64,000 bases of DNA, taken from contig JAPDRN010000026.1 of NCBI GenBank assembly GCA_030247855.1, positions 1-64,000 on the forward strand. The letters are read 5' to 3'. The position numbers and the translations under genes were made by a program. Shown here piece by piece: positions 22,024-33,225 of the stretch. This stretch comes from Knufia peltigerae (taxonomy: Eukaryota; Ascomycota; Eurotiomycetes; Chaetothyriales; Trichomeriaceae). The notes under the pieces are model-generated. The model did no database searches. It was not told where the DNA came from and saw nothing but the letters and a program-made list of their open reading frames with translations. Each line of letters starts with the position of its first letter. The stretch's first letter is position 1.

Positions 22024-23641
22024 CCATCCTTTTACGAGATGTGCGAGTCACTCGTGAATTTCATGAAACCGGCTCGGACAGCCAGGAACATGTTCTTTTT
22101 CCAAGAACCCGTCGGCTTTTTGACAACGGCTACGCACCGCCCGAGGGTCGAGGGTCGAGGGTCCAAGCTTGTGAAATTTCCCATTTATCCCGAGATGGTC
22201 TTGTGAAAAAGATACCGCGGGAAGGGATTGTCGCCGTGAGATCAACGGATGTTGTGGCGTTTTTGTGTGGAATGAGACCGGTCTTCTTTGGATAGTCGGC
22301 ATTCCTCGTTGGTCCTAGCGAGTTGAAGAAGAGAACAGGACGATTTCTCACAGGTCAATCTAAGAATATGGCGCCGCATATCGTACCTTTTAAGATTGTC
22401 TCGGAAGCCGCAAGCCACGAACCACACAGCACATCAATGAAGTCGGAAACAGTTGATCCCAACATGACGGCTTGCCAGGGCCCAAGGTCGGAGAGGCACG
22501 GCAGGCGAGTGGGTGTGAGTGCATGAGAGCGAAAGACACAGTATGCGAAATGAGAGTGAGGGAGAAAGAACATCGAAGAATGTGGGATGCCACCTCTTCG
22601 CACCATGGACAAAACAATCCAAATCTCCTTAGCCACCTTCCTCCCCAAGTCACCAGTTTTCTCACCTGAACCACACTCACCAGATGTTTGAAACAGTCGA
22701 CGTCTGTAACTCGTGCCCGCAAGACATCAACTAAGTGCCCGGTTTTCTCTTTTGTGTCCCTTGTGTTCCATCCCGCCCAGAAGACTGTGGTCGAGAGACG
22801 AAAAAAGGGTTATCAAAGAAAAAAGCGGAAAACATGTGAAAAGTCGGTGCGGAAACCGAAGGAACCTACAATAACCAAGCACCTACAGTATAACTCCGTA
22901 CCTATCGGTCTATCACTACCACCACCACTGTATACTTTTGACCTACAGTACTGGAGCGAGTGAAATGTCCTGACAGTAAAGAGGAAAAAGGTGGTAGCAG
23001 TCGCCGAGCTTGTGATCAGTTTTGACTCTTTTTTCCGGTGATGCAGTATTAATTCTGGGCGTTCCAGAATCATCTACTGTACGTACGAGAGAGATACTGT
23101 ATCCCGTTTTGTTTTTGGCGTTGCCTCGGTTCTTGGTTATTTTTTTTTACAAATGAGCCATATACAAATGAGCCATAATCGTATGAGAATGACAAACGAG
23201 TACTTTTCTTTTCCTTTCTCCTTGGCTGGCTCGTTGTTTCATTTATTCCCTCTTCTCACACTCCTCGCTCGCTTCAAGTCACATGGATGGACTTGGCCAG
23301 TGACCGTACGTGTCAGAATCGACCAATTGCATATCTACCTCATCCTCCCGAATCAGGCATTTTGTGGCGGCCCTTTCAACCAGGGTAGTGTCCGTACTCC
23401 GTATCATGATGGAACGTCACACCATCAACAATAGCATTACCACGACATAAATTCGTGTCCAAATGACCTTGTTGATGCTTCGTAGTCTAGTTCTCTTCTG
23501 TAGAAATAAAGCCACAGAAACAATCCAAAAATCAAGCTACACAAGTATTTTACCTGCTCTTACACAAGAACAACGGAACAAAATCTTTCAAAAGCGACAG
23601 CTCAGCTACAGCTTACAACGACAAGACACTCCAAAAAAACA
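22024..23641. other. Intergenic
   Basis: 1.6 kb without a supported gene. A short tandem of GGTCGAG (three units) lies at about 22144-22162. A TACTCCGTA word occurs near 23395. Confidence 0.55.
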
Positions 23642-24184
23642 ATGAAACTCGCGCGACCTCTCAACACAACAACAACAACCACAACAATGGTGCCACCACA
23701 AGTTCTGAGACTGTCGTTCTTCTACTTTGCCATGGTCTTCACCTGCGGTGCCCTTTTCGGGTCTGCACGTATACCTTTCCTACAACCCACCCTCGGTGCG
23801 CGTTACGCCGAGCTCTTGGAGATGCCGTTGATGTTGTTCGTCATTTGGGAGTCCGCGCAGTTGACCGTGTCCCGCTTGGGTGCCACGAAACAAGGGGAAG
23901 AAAGACCCTCGACGCCGATCTGGATCGGCACGTTGGCCCTCGTTTGGCTGGTCGGCGTGGAATTGGCCACCACGGCCATCTTGCAAGGTGGGTGGTGGAA
24001 CGGAGTCCGGGTCTATTTCGTCGGCCGTGACCTCGTGGCCGGGCCTGTCTACGCCCTCGCGGTACTCTCCTACACCATCATGCCCTGGTACATTTGGCTC
24101 TGCCAGAGGCAGCAGGCAAAGTGGACGATCGACTTTGACGGTTCGGTGATGGAGGAGGTCCAAGATGATGGAGGGTGGTTCTGA
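23642..24184 (+). CDS. Four-helix membrane protein of a bacterial-like family
   Basis: A single exon of 180 residues from an ATG. After a short polar N-terminus with seven threonines there are four hydrophobic helices at about residues 22-42, 57-77, 92-113 and 132-152. The first helix plus loop (FTCGALFGSARIPFLQPTLG) and the second (AELLEMPLMLFVIW) resemble a small uncharacterised membrane family that I know mainly from proteobacteria, in which a helix with G-x-x-L/F-G-x-x-R is followed by E-x-P-x-M. The C-terminus is cytosolic, acidic. The resemblance is by eye and moderate. No function is known; horizontal origin is a possibility and the lack of introns is compatible but not proof. Confidence 0.75.
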   Translation: MKLARPLNTTTTTTTMVPPQVLRLSFFYFAMVFTCGALFGSARIPFLQPTLGARYAELLEMPLMLFVIWESAQLTVSRLGATKQGEERPSTPIWIGTLALVWLVGVELATTAILQGGWWNGVRVYFVGRDLVAGPVYALAVLSYTIMPWYIWLCQRQQAKWTIDFDGSVMEEVQDDGGWF

Positions 24185-25775
24185 AAAAAAGAAAAAAAGA
24201 TAACAGGGCCGTCCTCTCTACACACACACACAAGGTGTCAAGGGCAAATGCTTTCCGCTGTGTCACCACTACTACTGTGCGGAGTAATGTATTGTTAAGA
24301 GGGAAAAAAGAAAGGAATTGAATTGCTGCCGACGGTTTTGGTTTTGTCCAGCAACACACTCACGTGTCAATTCCGGGAAAATTGGGGTTTGGCAAAAGAC
24401 AGGTAGGATTGAAGGGTCGAGGGTACGCTGTACTTTACACGGAGAGGGAGTCTTTTTTACGAGCAGGTCCCAAAAATATCAATCGAAGATTGGACCTTCA
24501 AGAGAAACTCGCGTAGAGAGACGAGGATGAAAGGGACTTTTGGGGCGGAGGTCGATAATGAAATAAAAACGATGTGTCGCAAGGAAGAATATTCACCGTA
24601 CTGGGGGGGGGGGATCTCGGGACCACAAAAGACACTGCTAAACACTCGTAGAGTACTTAAGTTTCGGTGGGCGGCGGCTTTTCGAAAAAGACCATGGTGA
24701 TCAACGTCCATATAGGTGGTCCTAGGAACACCTCCCCCAGACTCCGGGCCAGAAAAAGGGGGTTCGGTGCAAAGAACCTGGTATGCGGATCGGATATAAT
24801 GGCGGGGCTCCAGGCGGCAGAAAGCGGGCTCGGTCAGACGTTTACACATGAGAGCAATCAATATGTATGCCCACAGAGGGGGGAGGAGGGCTCTGAAAAA
24901 TGCCTGTTACGACTCGATAGGGGGTCTTTGAATCAACGTGCTTTGAACATGAAAACACAGTGAGAAAATATCGACAAAGCACCCAAAGTGTGGTAGACGT
25001 AGGGTCGGTCCTTTTTCTTTTTGTGTCTACTTCGTTCTTGCTCGTCTCGATTTTTTGGCGTCTCAAGGCCTTCGAGATGAAGCAGGTATCTTGAAGCAGC
25101 AGCAAGCAACAGAAAAAGTCTTGACCTAGTCGTCTGTCAGACAAAACGGGGGTGACGTGTGCTCACGACACAAGTTCTGTGCGTGTTTCGTGAGGGCCGT
25201 AGGTTTTGTTGCCTACCGAGTAGCTACTTCTGCGGGCGTTCACGGAGAGCAGAGAAACGAGAGCAGTGAGTGAGTTGAGTTGGGACAGCGGTCCTGGTTG
25301 GTAGATCACTTCTTGTTTATCGAACCCAGTTTTTTGTTGATATAAAAAAGGTCTTTGTTTTTGGGTTGCTTCGTGATTCTGAAAAAGAATCAACAAGAGA
25401 GAATATACTCGTACCCACTTGGAAAAAGACCATCCTCCTAGATAGCAACAGAAACAGAACCAAGTCTAACATCACTTTTTCCAAAAAGAAGCATTCTTGA
25501 ACTCACCGCACCTTTCATTACAAGGTGCGAGTAGAAAGATTTGCAACCAAGAGAATACAGTAGATTTAGTCAGAATTCCTCCCCAAGCAAGAAAGCGTGC
25601 CGAAAGATCTTAGCGTGCCAGAAGCACACCACGCAAACAAATCAATGACTGTGTCGAGCTGGTTGAGTGGGCACCAGGGACCAGCCAAAAAGTCGTAAAA
25701 AATACCGAGCATCATGTAGAAAGGGGGGCGGGTCATGAATGGGCGAGGCCTCGCTCGAGGACCACCCTTCCATTT
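24185..25775. other. Intergenic
   Basis: 1.6 kb without recognised genes; contains a poly-G run at 24603-24612. Short open frames on both strands have no product I recognise. Confidence 0.55.
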
Positions 25776-26690
25776 TTAGGGAGGTCTTTTGTTAAACTGC
25801 ATACTCCTCATGTTCTGTAGTAGCGTGCAGTCTTCGCATTTGATCATCTTCTCGAGGCTTGACACTTGGTCCCGCAGGCGCCGGACCTCGTCCTGCATGT
25901 GACGACTCTCGAGCTCGGAGCGGTGCACGTACTGGAGAGCTTTGGTCATGATCTCGCACTTGCGGACCCTTCGACCGGGGTCGGGGGGCTGAGTGTCGAA
26001 TCGCATCAGGGGGGAATTAGCTTCCGTGGCCTGCAGGATCCGGTGAAGCTGGTTGATTTTTGCGTTGAGATTGTCACGGTACCGGCGCTCGATGACCGAG
26101 TGATTCTGTTTGGCCTTGATGGTCGCAGAATCTTCGCCGTCCGAGGACGAGTCAGACCGACCTCCTCTTTTCTTCTCCGACCTCGTTGTCTCGGTCGATG
26201 GGCCCTGGTCGAGGGCCACCGCCACGTGTGCGGCTTGGGCAGATCTTGGTCCCCTTCCCCTTGCCCCTGCAGCGAAGCTCCGGACGCTCGCAGGGGTGCC
26301 TGGCGCCAGGCCTGGCCCCTTTCCTCGTGCGGTGGCGCCGATGCGCAAATTACCGGACGAAGGTGCGAATCGTGTCTCCGGACCACCAGGCCTCGCCCCA
26401 GACTTCTTGGCGGCGGCAGGATGCGTGGTGATACCTGGCTGGGGTGGTTGTCGTTCAAGCGCAAAAAAGGACATTCCGGTCTCAGCCGGGCCTGTCGGCA
26501 GCTGCGGAGTGGGGACCAGCTGCGTCTGCGAGGGTGCAATACAGGACACTGGTGGCATCACCGTAGGTTCAAAAGAATCTAGGTACGCGATGTCCACGAA
26601 CGGCGACCTGGTCGAAGAAGAAGAGTTGGCATATGGGAAATTCTGCGTGCCGCCGCCGTGCGCAGGCCACGCACCCCGGTATGCTGTCAT
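25776..26690 (-). CDS. SREBP-type bHLH transcription factor, no membrane anchor
   Basis: A single exon encodes 304 residues from an ATG. Residues 1-185 are Pro/Ala/Gly/Ser-rich and disordered, with a basic stretch EKKRGGRSDSSSDGED just before the DNA-binding domain. The basic region is KQNHSVIERRYRDNLNAKI (about residues 195-213), followed by helix 1, a Pro-containing loop and helix 2 (KCEIMTKALQYVHRSELESR), then a leucine-rich coiled coil (about 255-290). Tyr in ERRYR replaces the Arg of ordinary bHLH proteins and is the hallmark of SREBPs, permitting SRE as well as E-box binding. No transmembrane helices follow, so it would not be membrane-regulated, like soluble fungal SREBP-type factors such as SrbB; that functional parallel is inference. 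An upstream exon is not excluded. Confidence 0.85.
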   Translation of the reverse strand: MTAYRGAWPAHGGGTQNFPYANSSSSTRSPFVDIAYLDSFEPTVMPPVSCIAPSQTQLVPTPQLPTGPAETGMSFFALERQPPQPGITTHPAAAKKSGARPGGPETRFAPSSGNLRIGATARGKGPGLAPGTPASVRSFAAGARGRGPRSAQAAHVAVALDQGPSTETTRSEKKRGGRSDSSSDGEDSATIKAKQNHSVIERRYRDNLNAKINQLHRILQATEANSPLMRFDTQPPDPGRRVRKCEIMTKALQYVHRSELESRHMQDEVRRLRDQVSSLEKMIKCEDCTLLQNMRSMQFNKRPP

Positions 26691-28153
26691 GTCGAGTTGA
26701 CTGGCATTATCATCATTATTGTTGTTATTGGGTTGAAGGAAAAATCCATTATCGTAGGAGGATTGCTGTCACGTTCAGTGAATACCCCCGGGGCCATCAT
26801 CTGATAGGAGGAAAGCTACCTGGTACATCAAGTCAGGGTCCTGATATGCGTCTTCCATGTCTCGGTAAGCCATATAGCGTGGTCGTGGAACAAGGTAGTA
26901 ACGGAACAGCAGTACCTGAGGGGTGGCACACTGTCGCGGGAGATAAAAGAATTCACAAGAAATGTCGTATTTGGTATGTAGAATTGAACGCTATCGTGGT
27001 GGCAATAGCAACTTGAATATATCGTTCCATCAATCTGTGAATGTGGCAATACACAATCGACGTTGTGGAAAATCATATGTCATTGATGTTCATACCTGTC
27101 GGTGTACAAGTACTGAATAAGAAGGCCGTCAATCTGGGGAGCTCGGTGTAACAGTATCTCAGCCTCCGAAGATGACAAGGCAACACCATGGCATTCCCAA
27201 CACACCTCTGAACTGGTAGATGTTTCTAGTGAGCAGTGGGACAAGCGAGGCTTTTTCTCACTGTATCGGGACTCGTTGCCATTCTAGGTGTAAGCATTGG
27301 TTCGCGGTCAGATATCGATGCGCTCGACTGGAAGAGGCAATTCCGTTCCCCCGCGTGGTGGCACATGTCAATCTGTTCAAGTCGAATGACCGCGAAGAAT
27401 CCTGAGTGCATTGGCAGACGGAGGAGTCCGTACTTCGTACTAAATCATTGAAAGAATTCGGAGGAATGTCGTAGTACATTCGGACGCACAATGAATCTCA
27501 TGAGACCTAGTTCGGGGGGATGCACCGCCAGTCGTCGTGGCTAAAGCTCTTCCAGGGGGGCCTGGTCAGATCCATCTTAGAACCGAAAGGAGTTGACCAT
27601 GGCATGACCCTGGACCCGCTAAAATACCCCAGGCCATATGAAAGGCCCTGTAGAATCCAAGAGACCCTGAATCACCTCCTTGGTCCAGGAACGATAAATG
27701 TCCCAACGGCTTGAATGGTGGTTTGTTCATTCACCTATCGACGGGGGATCGGGAAGTGCAGCACGGTGCTCTGAAGTGGACTTTTTTTGGGTCGAGCAGG
27801 AGAGAAAAGCCGTTTCTATTGCGGGCACTGTTCCTCCTGTACACCGGCCTTGTAGGCACTATGTTTGATATAAAACGAGTACAGACTCATCTCTGGTCAT
27901 AGCTTCTGAGACCATTAGGAGACCTTCTACTCCGAACTCACATGTTGGCCTCTTTCCACGCTGTCAGGCAAGCCAGAATCAGGTAACCGGATAGAAATTC
28001 GGTAAACGATCGCTTTGTGCCGCCATCGGGCCCAACATGTCAACTCTTTTGGCGTAGAAAAGCCCCAAAGGAAGAGGGAGGGAGGAGGGGGGTCAGTGTT
28101 GCCCTCTGCATACCTATTTACTCGCATACTCGTACTGTCTGGTTGGGAGCAGG
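26691..28153. other. Intergenic
   Basis: 1.46 kb. No recognised gene, RNA or mobile element. Small open frames at 27220-27500 overlap in several frames with no coding signal. Confidence 0.55.
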
Positions 28154-29176
28154 CTATTTTCTTCCTTTCACTCGCTGCTGTCGGCTTGATTGTTCGCTAG
28201 TATCCGTATTGACACTTTCGACAAAGGCCGTGGTCTCTACTGGGTATGCAGTGATCATCTCCGTGGCCCATCCTTGACGACGATATTCCTCCAAAGGCCA
28301 GACGCAGGCATAGGCCTCCTCATACTCTGCCTGGTCCACTAGACTATCGATGTACTCTGTGATTTCCACCCTGGCTTGACCTTCGGCCTTTAACTCTTGG
28401 TCAAAGAGATTCTGCCTCGGGAATTTTTGGATGGCGGTGCTGGTGCCCCGCTTCTTTGGCTCCTGATGGCGTTGACTGTCGGCGCCGTGTCTTGCTAGGA
28501 GCTTGAGAACCGAATACGGTGGCCGAGCTGTCGGGGCAAGATTTCGCTTAAGTGTTAGTCCAACAAGTCCCTGCATTTACAAATACAATACAAAAATGAG
28601 ATGCAGAAGGAGAAGAAGAAGGAGTAGACAACAATAAAGAAGAAGAAAACACTTACACTTCTCCACCTCTCCTTCCGCTCTAGAATCCTCATCATTGATT
28701 TTCCAAGTGTTCACGGCCGCAGACAAATCCCTCCACGTTGGTGGCTTCGAAAACAACGACGGCGCCGGCTGTAATGGTGGTAGTGATGGTGGCGTTTCTT
28801 GGTCCGAGATGCTTGACCCCCGTCCAGAGGCGGCACTGTCGTCTGTGGATTTTGATGACCCGTCCTCGTCGATGTCCGGCACGACAGAGCCGTGTGGATA
28901 ATCATCAGCATCACCATCATCTTCTTCTTCTTCGACGGCTGAAGGGCACTGATCTACGGCTGCTGCTGCTGCTGCCGCTGGCCACGCCCCACCGTGTAAG
29001 AACTCTGGCATGATACTGGCGGTGTCTTTTATCGCTTCCTCCTTCGTGGCCCTGGCCGCCTGCTCCACTTCCTCCATCATAGTGTGGCCGGGGTTCAGAC
29101 AGTGATGATGGTCACAATTCGTGTGTATCATCCTCCCAATGGTTTTGGCGTCGATAGTACTTCCAAGTTGACACAT
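28154..29176 (-). CDS. Hypothetical two-exon protein, function unknown
   Basis: Exons 29176-28657 and 28527-28154 give 297 residues. The intron is 129 nt (GTAAGT donor, CCGACAG acceptor) and is chosen because it links both open frames in phase; an alternative acceptor at TGCAG would break the frame. The N-terminus (MCQLGSTIDAKTIGRMIHTN, then CDHHHCLNPGH) has a Cys/His cluster that could bind metal. Residues about 40-150 are Ala-rich, then acidic and Ser/Pro-rich. The exon 2 part has an acidic helix (QARVEITEYIDSLVDQAEYEE) and a basic end. The start is the first ATG; the frame is open further up with only a TTG, and a 5' exon ending before the CCCAG at about 29183 is possible. I do not recognise the family. 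Confidence 0.5.
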
Positions 29177-30446
29177 CGGTACGGTCTGGGAAGTCAAGAG
29201 TTTGTAAATGCGTGAAAATGTGTCTCGAGGCAAATCTCGACGCAATGGACGATGAATATGAAGTAATCTGCCACTCGTAACACGGGACTCACTCGGGGCT
29301 CATTCAAATCGACATTGTGGCAGTCTACACATGATCAACAGAACTATGGCGTGATGTCACAAGACTTCGTGTTCATTGCGAAGTACTGGAAGATTCCTCT
29401 TTCTTCCGACTCTTGTAGAGTTGCGGGCATTTAAAGGTAACAGTCACGGGGAAGAAAATAAAGATCGTCGACGATAGAAAAAACGATGATCTGACAGCTA
29501 TGGTCATCATCAAGTTGTCATTTAAGAGGTCTTTTTCGCATGATGACAGTCTACAGTGGGCTTTCACTTTGGAACGAAACCACGTCTCGCCAGAATAGAA
29601 TGACCTAGGTCTCTGGGACTGTGGTGATTCGGGTCTTTGTTCCTTGAAAGCTTTGTTGAGAGGGTGGGATGATTTTTTTGAATGGGCTACTACTGAATTT
29701 TTGCAAGTCTAGACCAAAAGACTCCGTCCTGCAGGTCTCACTGGTCTTCTCGTTTCTTTCCCTCTCTCACTGGTCTCACTGATACACTTCGAAAACCTGC
29801 TCGGTGCAAATATCGGCAAGTGATGGAGCAATAAGGCTCTCACAAGTCAGGGGAGGGGTCCTGTCCAAGGCTTGACCAATAGGACTTGAGGGAAACTGTG
29901 GCCGGATCCAAACTCACACACGGTCAGAAAATACAATACATACGACATACAACCCGTGCGAACTAATGAGAAAGAACAGAGAGGGTCTCGACCTGGTGAG
30001 TAAATGTCACGCCACGAGGCATTCTCCGTACTCTTGTTGTAATTTTTGGCATTCCAAACTATTGTACTCCCGTACTCGCTACACACAGGACAGGATGTGG
30101 CGCAGCTGAGGAAGTCCATTCCGCGTCGTCCTCGGTCCACAATTCTTATACTACTCCGTAGGATCCTGCCAATGTGCACAGTCTCAGACTACCGTGGAAC
30201 AAACTGACTAGAAGGATAACATGATTGGACCTCCTTTCACCAGTTTCACTAGTATACACAAGTGCACCTGCACACGCACTGCCTCAGGTGCCTAGACAAC
30301 CACTCAACAGTCCTGACGTGTCCTTGTCAAGAGCCATCCGCCAAAAAAGTCCCCTCCGAGAACGCCATTAGGATTCCAAACGATACCTTTCCTCCCATGG
30401 TAGTTCCCCAATCCCACCTTGGCTGCATCAGCATCTGTCGGTCTGA
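29177..30446. other. Intergenic
   Basis: 1.27 kb without a supported gene. Two TCCGTA-type words occur at about 30025 and 30152-30160 (TACTCCGTA). Confidence 0.55.
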
Positions 30447-33225
30447 TCAGTCTGTGCCTCTGGGTACGTGAAACGACCTATCGTGCGATGACCAATCCTC
30501 GTCACCATTCGGTTGTCGGTGTCGATGCGATGGCTTTGAGAATTTTGGGGCGTCATAGATTCCAGCCGGATCGACTCCATGCTTCTCGATGAATTGCTCA
30601 AGCTTGGCGCGTTCATGTTGAACATGGGCGACAAGCTTCTGGAGGTCGACGGCAATGTGAGGGTTACATTTGGCAGCGCCACGGATGGCCGCTTCAGCCA
30701 CGTGATACCTGCTGCACTTGTTCTTCAACATGGTCTCGAACGGGGTCATGGTGGTGACTTCGTTTTGAAAACTGGAGATGGATACTCTGTCGAGATGAGG
30801 TCGTCCAAACAGTAGGCCTTGGAGCTCGCTCGCGTAGCCGTGGTAGTTGAAGTGAATGTCCCGGTGAGGCGTGAAGAGGATGTCAAAGTCGCGATGACCT
30901 AGAGAATGAGGGTGTGAGCCTTCACGTCCTAGTATCATCAGGTCCGTAACGTTGACTACGCGGACAGACATTGCCGGAGCCAGGCGTCTCAAGTGTGCGG
31001 AGGCGGCCAGGACTTCGAACGTGGCGTCTGCCCCGATACCAACGAGAACAACGTCGGGGTCAATGCCATCGTCTGTGCTTGCCCATTTGAGCACCCCACC
31101 GCCCGCTCGACAGTGAAACTCTGCTTCTTCCGGGCCAAACCATACTGGTCCTGGGTGCGACGAAGGTACGATCAGGTTGACATAATTCTTGGACCGCAGA
31201 CAGTGTGCAAGCGTGCACAAAAACGTGTTTGCGTCGGGCGGCAAGTACACTCTTCCAATGGTGGGCTTCAGATTCAGTACCGAGCCGATAAAGCTTGGAT
31301 TCTGGTGAGAGAAACCATTGGGCTCGGGTCGGGTCCAGGTGCTGGTAGGAATGTAAGTCAGACTGTTCAAGTCCTGTCGCCATCCTGTGTCTCGTGCCGT
31401 TCTCAAGAATTTGCCATATTGGACCATCATGGTTGCAATGCTAGGAAACAGGCTCTCATCGGCAGCGAAAATGCCTGTGAGGCCTGTCATTGTGTAGCCT
31501 TGGAGCAAGCCTATAGCATCGAGCGGTGAGATTGGATCACTGGCCGTACAGATCGCGAAGTACATACCTTGACATGTATGCTCAGAAGCAAATTCGATGA
31601 CCTGTTCTCCCGTGGACTTATTATTGGCATCCCATCTGAAGCTACGAAACGTGCGATCGGATAGCTTGTCCAACAGATTGAGCTTATTGCTCACCAGGCC
31701 GTCGGGTGAGAAAATACGGAGCGATAGTTTGTTCCGTGCAAGCGTATCGTCAAGATACCTACCGCCTTCTTTGAGACAGCTGCTCAGATTACCCCTAGCC
31801 ACAGCATAATGCCGCCACTCGGGAACATCAAGCTGATGCCGCATGTCCCAGGTAACCCGATTCTGTCCGAGGAGGAGTCTCTCATTTGGAGGAATGATAT
31901 CCTCGATGGCCTCAGAAACCTGATCGCCTTGAAAAATCTCTGCTGGCTTATAGGACTTTAGCCAGTCTTGTAGATGTTGCAATTCCTTTTGGTTGATCTT
32001 GGCATGAGGGAGCAGGACTTCTCTACCATGGAATGAGCCAGACAGATGTTCGTCGGGGTCGAGTAGAGGATAGCCCCATCGTCTTGAAATTCTGAGAATG
32101 ATGATGGGCCAACGTGGTTTTACCAAATCATGCTCTCCGGCTTTAGCGGCAAGTTGTATCTCTTTGATGACTTCGACGGCCCAGTAGAGAGCACTGCTGA
32201 GTTCTCTGTCAATATCAGCCACATCATCGACGATGCAGGGGCGATAGCCGTAGCCTGAAAAAAGGCAACAGAGTTCAGCATCATCCATGGAGCCGAAGAT
32301 GGTCTGTTGTTTGTCCTCAGCGCTGCTCATATAGAGGATAGGCAAGAGAGCCCCGTCTTGAGTAGGATTGATGTATTTACACATGTGCCAGGCACTATCC
32401 AGTGTGAGAATGTCAACTTTGGATACTTCGAGCTGCTTACGTCGCAGTTGGGCCAGTTTCGGCCTCTCCGTCTCCAATCACGGCCACTGTGATCAGTTCC
32501 GGTCTGTCCATGATTGTTCCGTACGCCACAGATAGGACGTGTCCTAGTTCACCGCCTTCGAAAATGCATCCTGGTATCCGAGCACTGATGTGACTATAAC
32601 AAGGCTTGGTCAGTCAAGTGTCGGCAAAAGCAATCATTACCAACCTGGGAAAGCCTCCTGGGACACTAAATCCGGTAATCAGGTTATGCAGACCCTTCCT
32701 GTCCCGACTGTACTGGGGATAAAATCTTTCCAGAGATCTTTCCAGCCAAAGACATGAGAGAATAGCAGGGACGCCGTAATTGGCTCCAAGCAGACAAATC
32801 ATTGGCTGGTCGTATTTCTGGATGGTAAGGTTGATATGGGCATACAACAAGGTTATTCCGGGTGAGATTCCCCAATATCCTTTAGCATATCAGTAGATGT
32901 CGAGCGCGGAATAGCAGATGGCCGAACCGATAATGTGTTTGATATCTTCCGGGCTTAGATCTCGTTCCAGTAGCACATTGTCCCTGAGAAAGATCATGGC
33001 TGTGAACAACATCAGCGTCGGTATGAACAAAGTTAGGAGGGTTAGGAGGGATGTACCAGCAGAGATATAGTCGGCAGCTCTACGAAATTCAGCAAGATGT
33101 GCTGTTGTCTTGAAATGTAACGGTTCCGGATACAAGTTCTTTCCGAGCTTGAGAGCGTCATCCGGAAGCTGAGAGATGGACACGCGGCGATCCCGACCTT
33201 GTGGAGGGATGTCGTTTGTAGCCAT
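30447..33225 (-). CDS. Phosphoketolase homologue with degenerate active site
   Basis: Six exons: 33225-33057, 32999-32928, 32879-32645, 32593-32441, 32394-31568 and 31510-30447, giving 839 residues. Each junction restores phosphoketolase sequence (for example GFP|SHISARIPG, ETGPTAT|AWH, EHTCQG|LLQGYTMTG). The last intron is 57 nt, in frame and stop-free. The fold and ThDP site are recognisable: GDGEAETGP at residues 199-207, SEHTCQG, RVYLPPDAN, VRVVNV, FSHQNPSF, HPHSL, and FAADESL where canonical enzymes have the catalytic Glu in CYEAF. However, histidines conserved in xylulose-5-phosphate/fructose-6-phosphate phosphoketolases are replaced: GHWG is GYWG (Tyr82), GPGHG is GANYG (Tyr115), IHEGGEL is IFEGGEL (Phe170), RxHQV is HGREV (Arg334), and the NPHANGG loop is absent. 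Phosphoketolase activity is therefore doubtful; a changed reaction or regulatory paralogue is more likely. The reading frame is intact. Confidence 0.88.

Noticed and set aside
25866..26700. Two long plus-strand frames opposite the bHLH gene
   Set aside because: They are antisense shadows of a GC-rich coding exon with a clear bHLH domain on the minus strand.
30447..32477. Unspliced reading of the phosphoketolase homologue starting at 32477
   Set aside because: Its first 28 residues are read in the wrong frame across an intron (32440-32395); the conserved GDGEAETGPTAT|AWH junction shows the correct structure and the real start at 33225.
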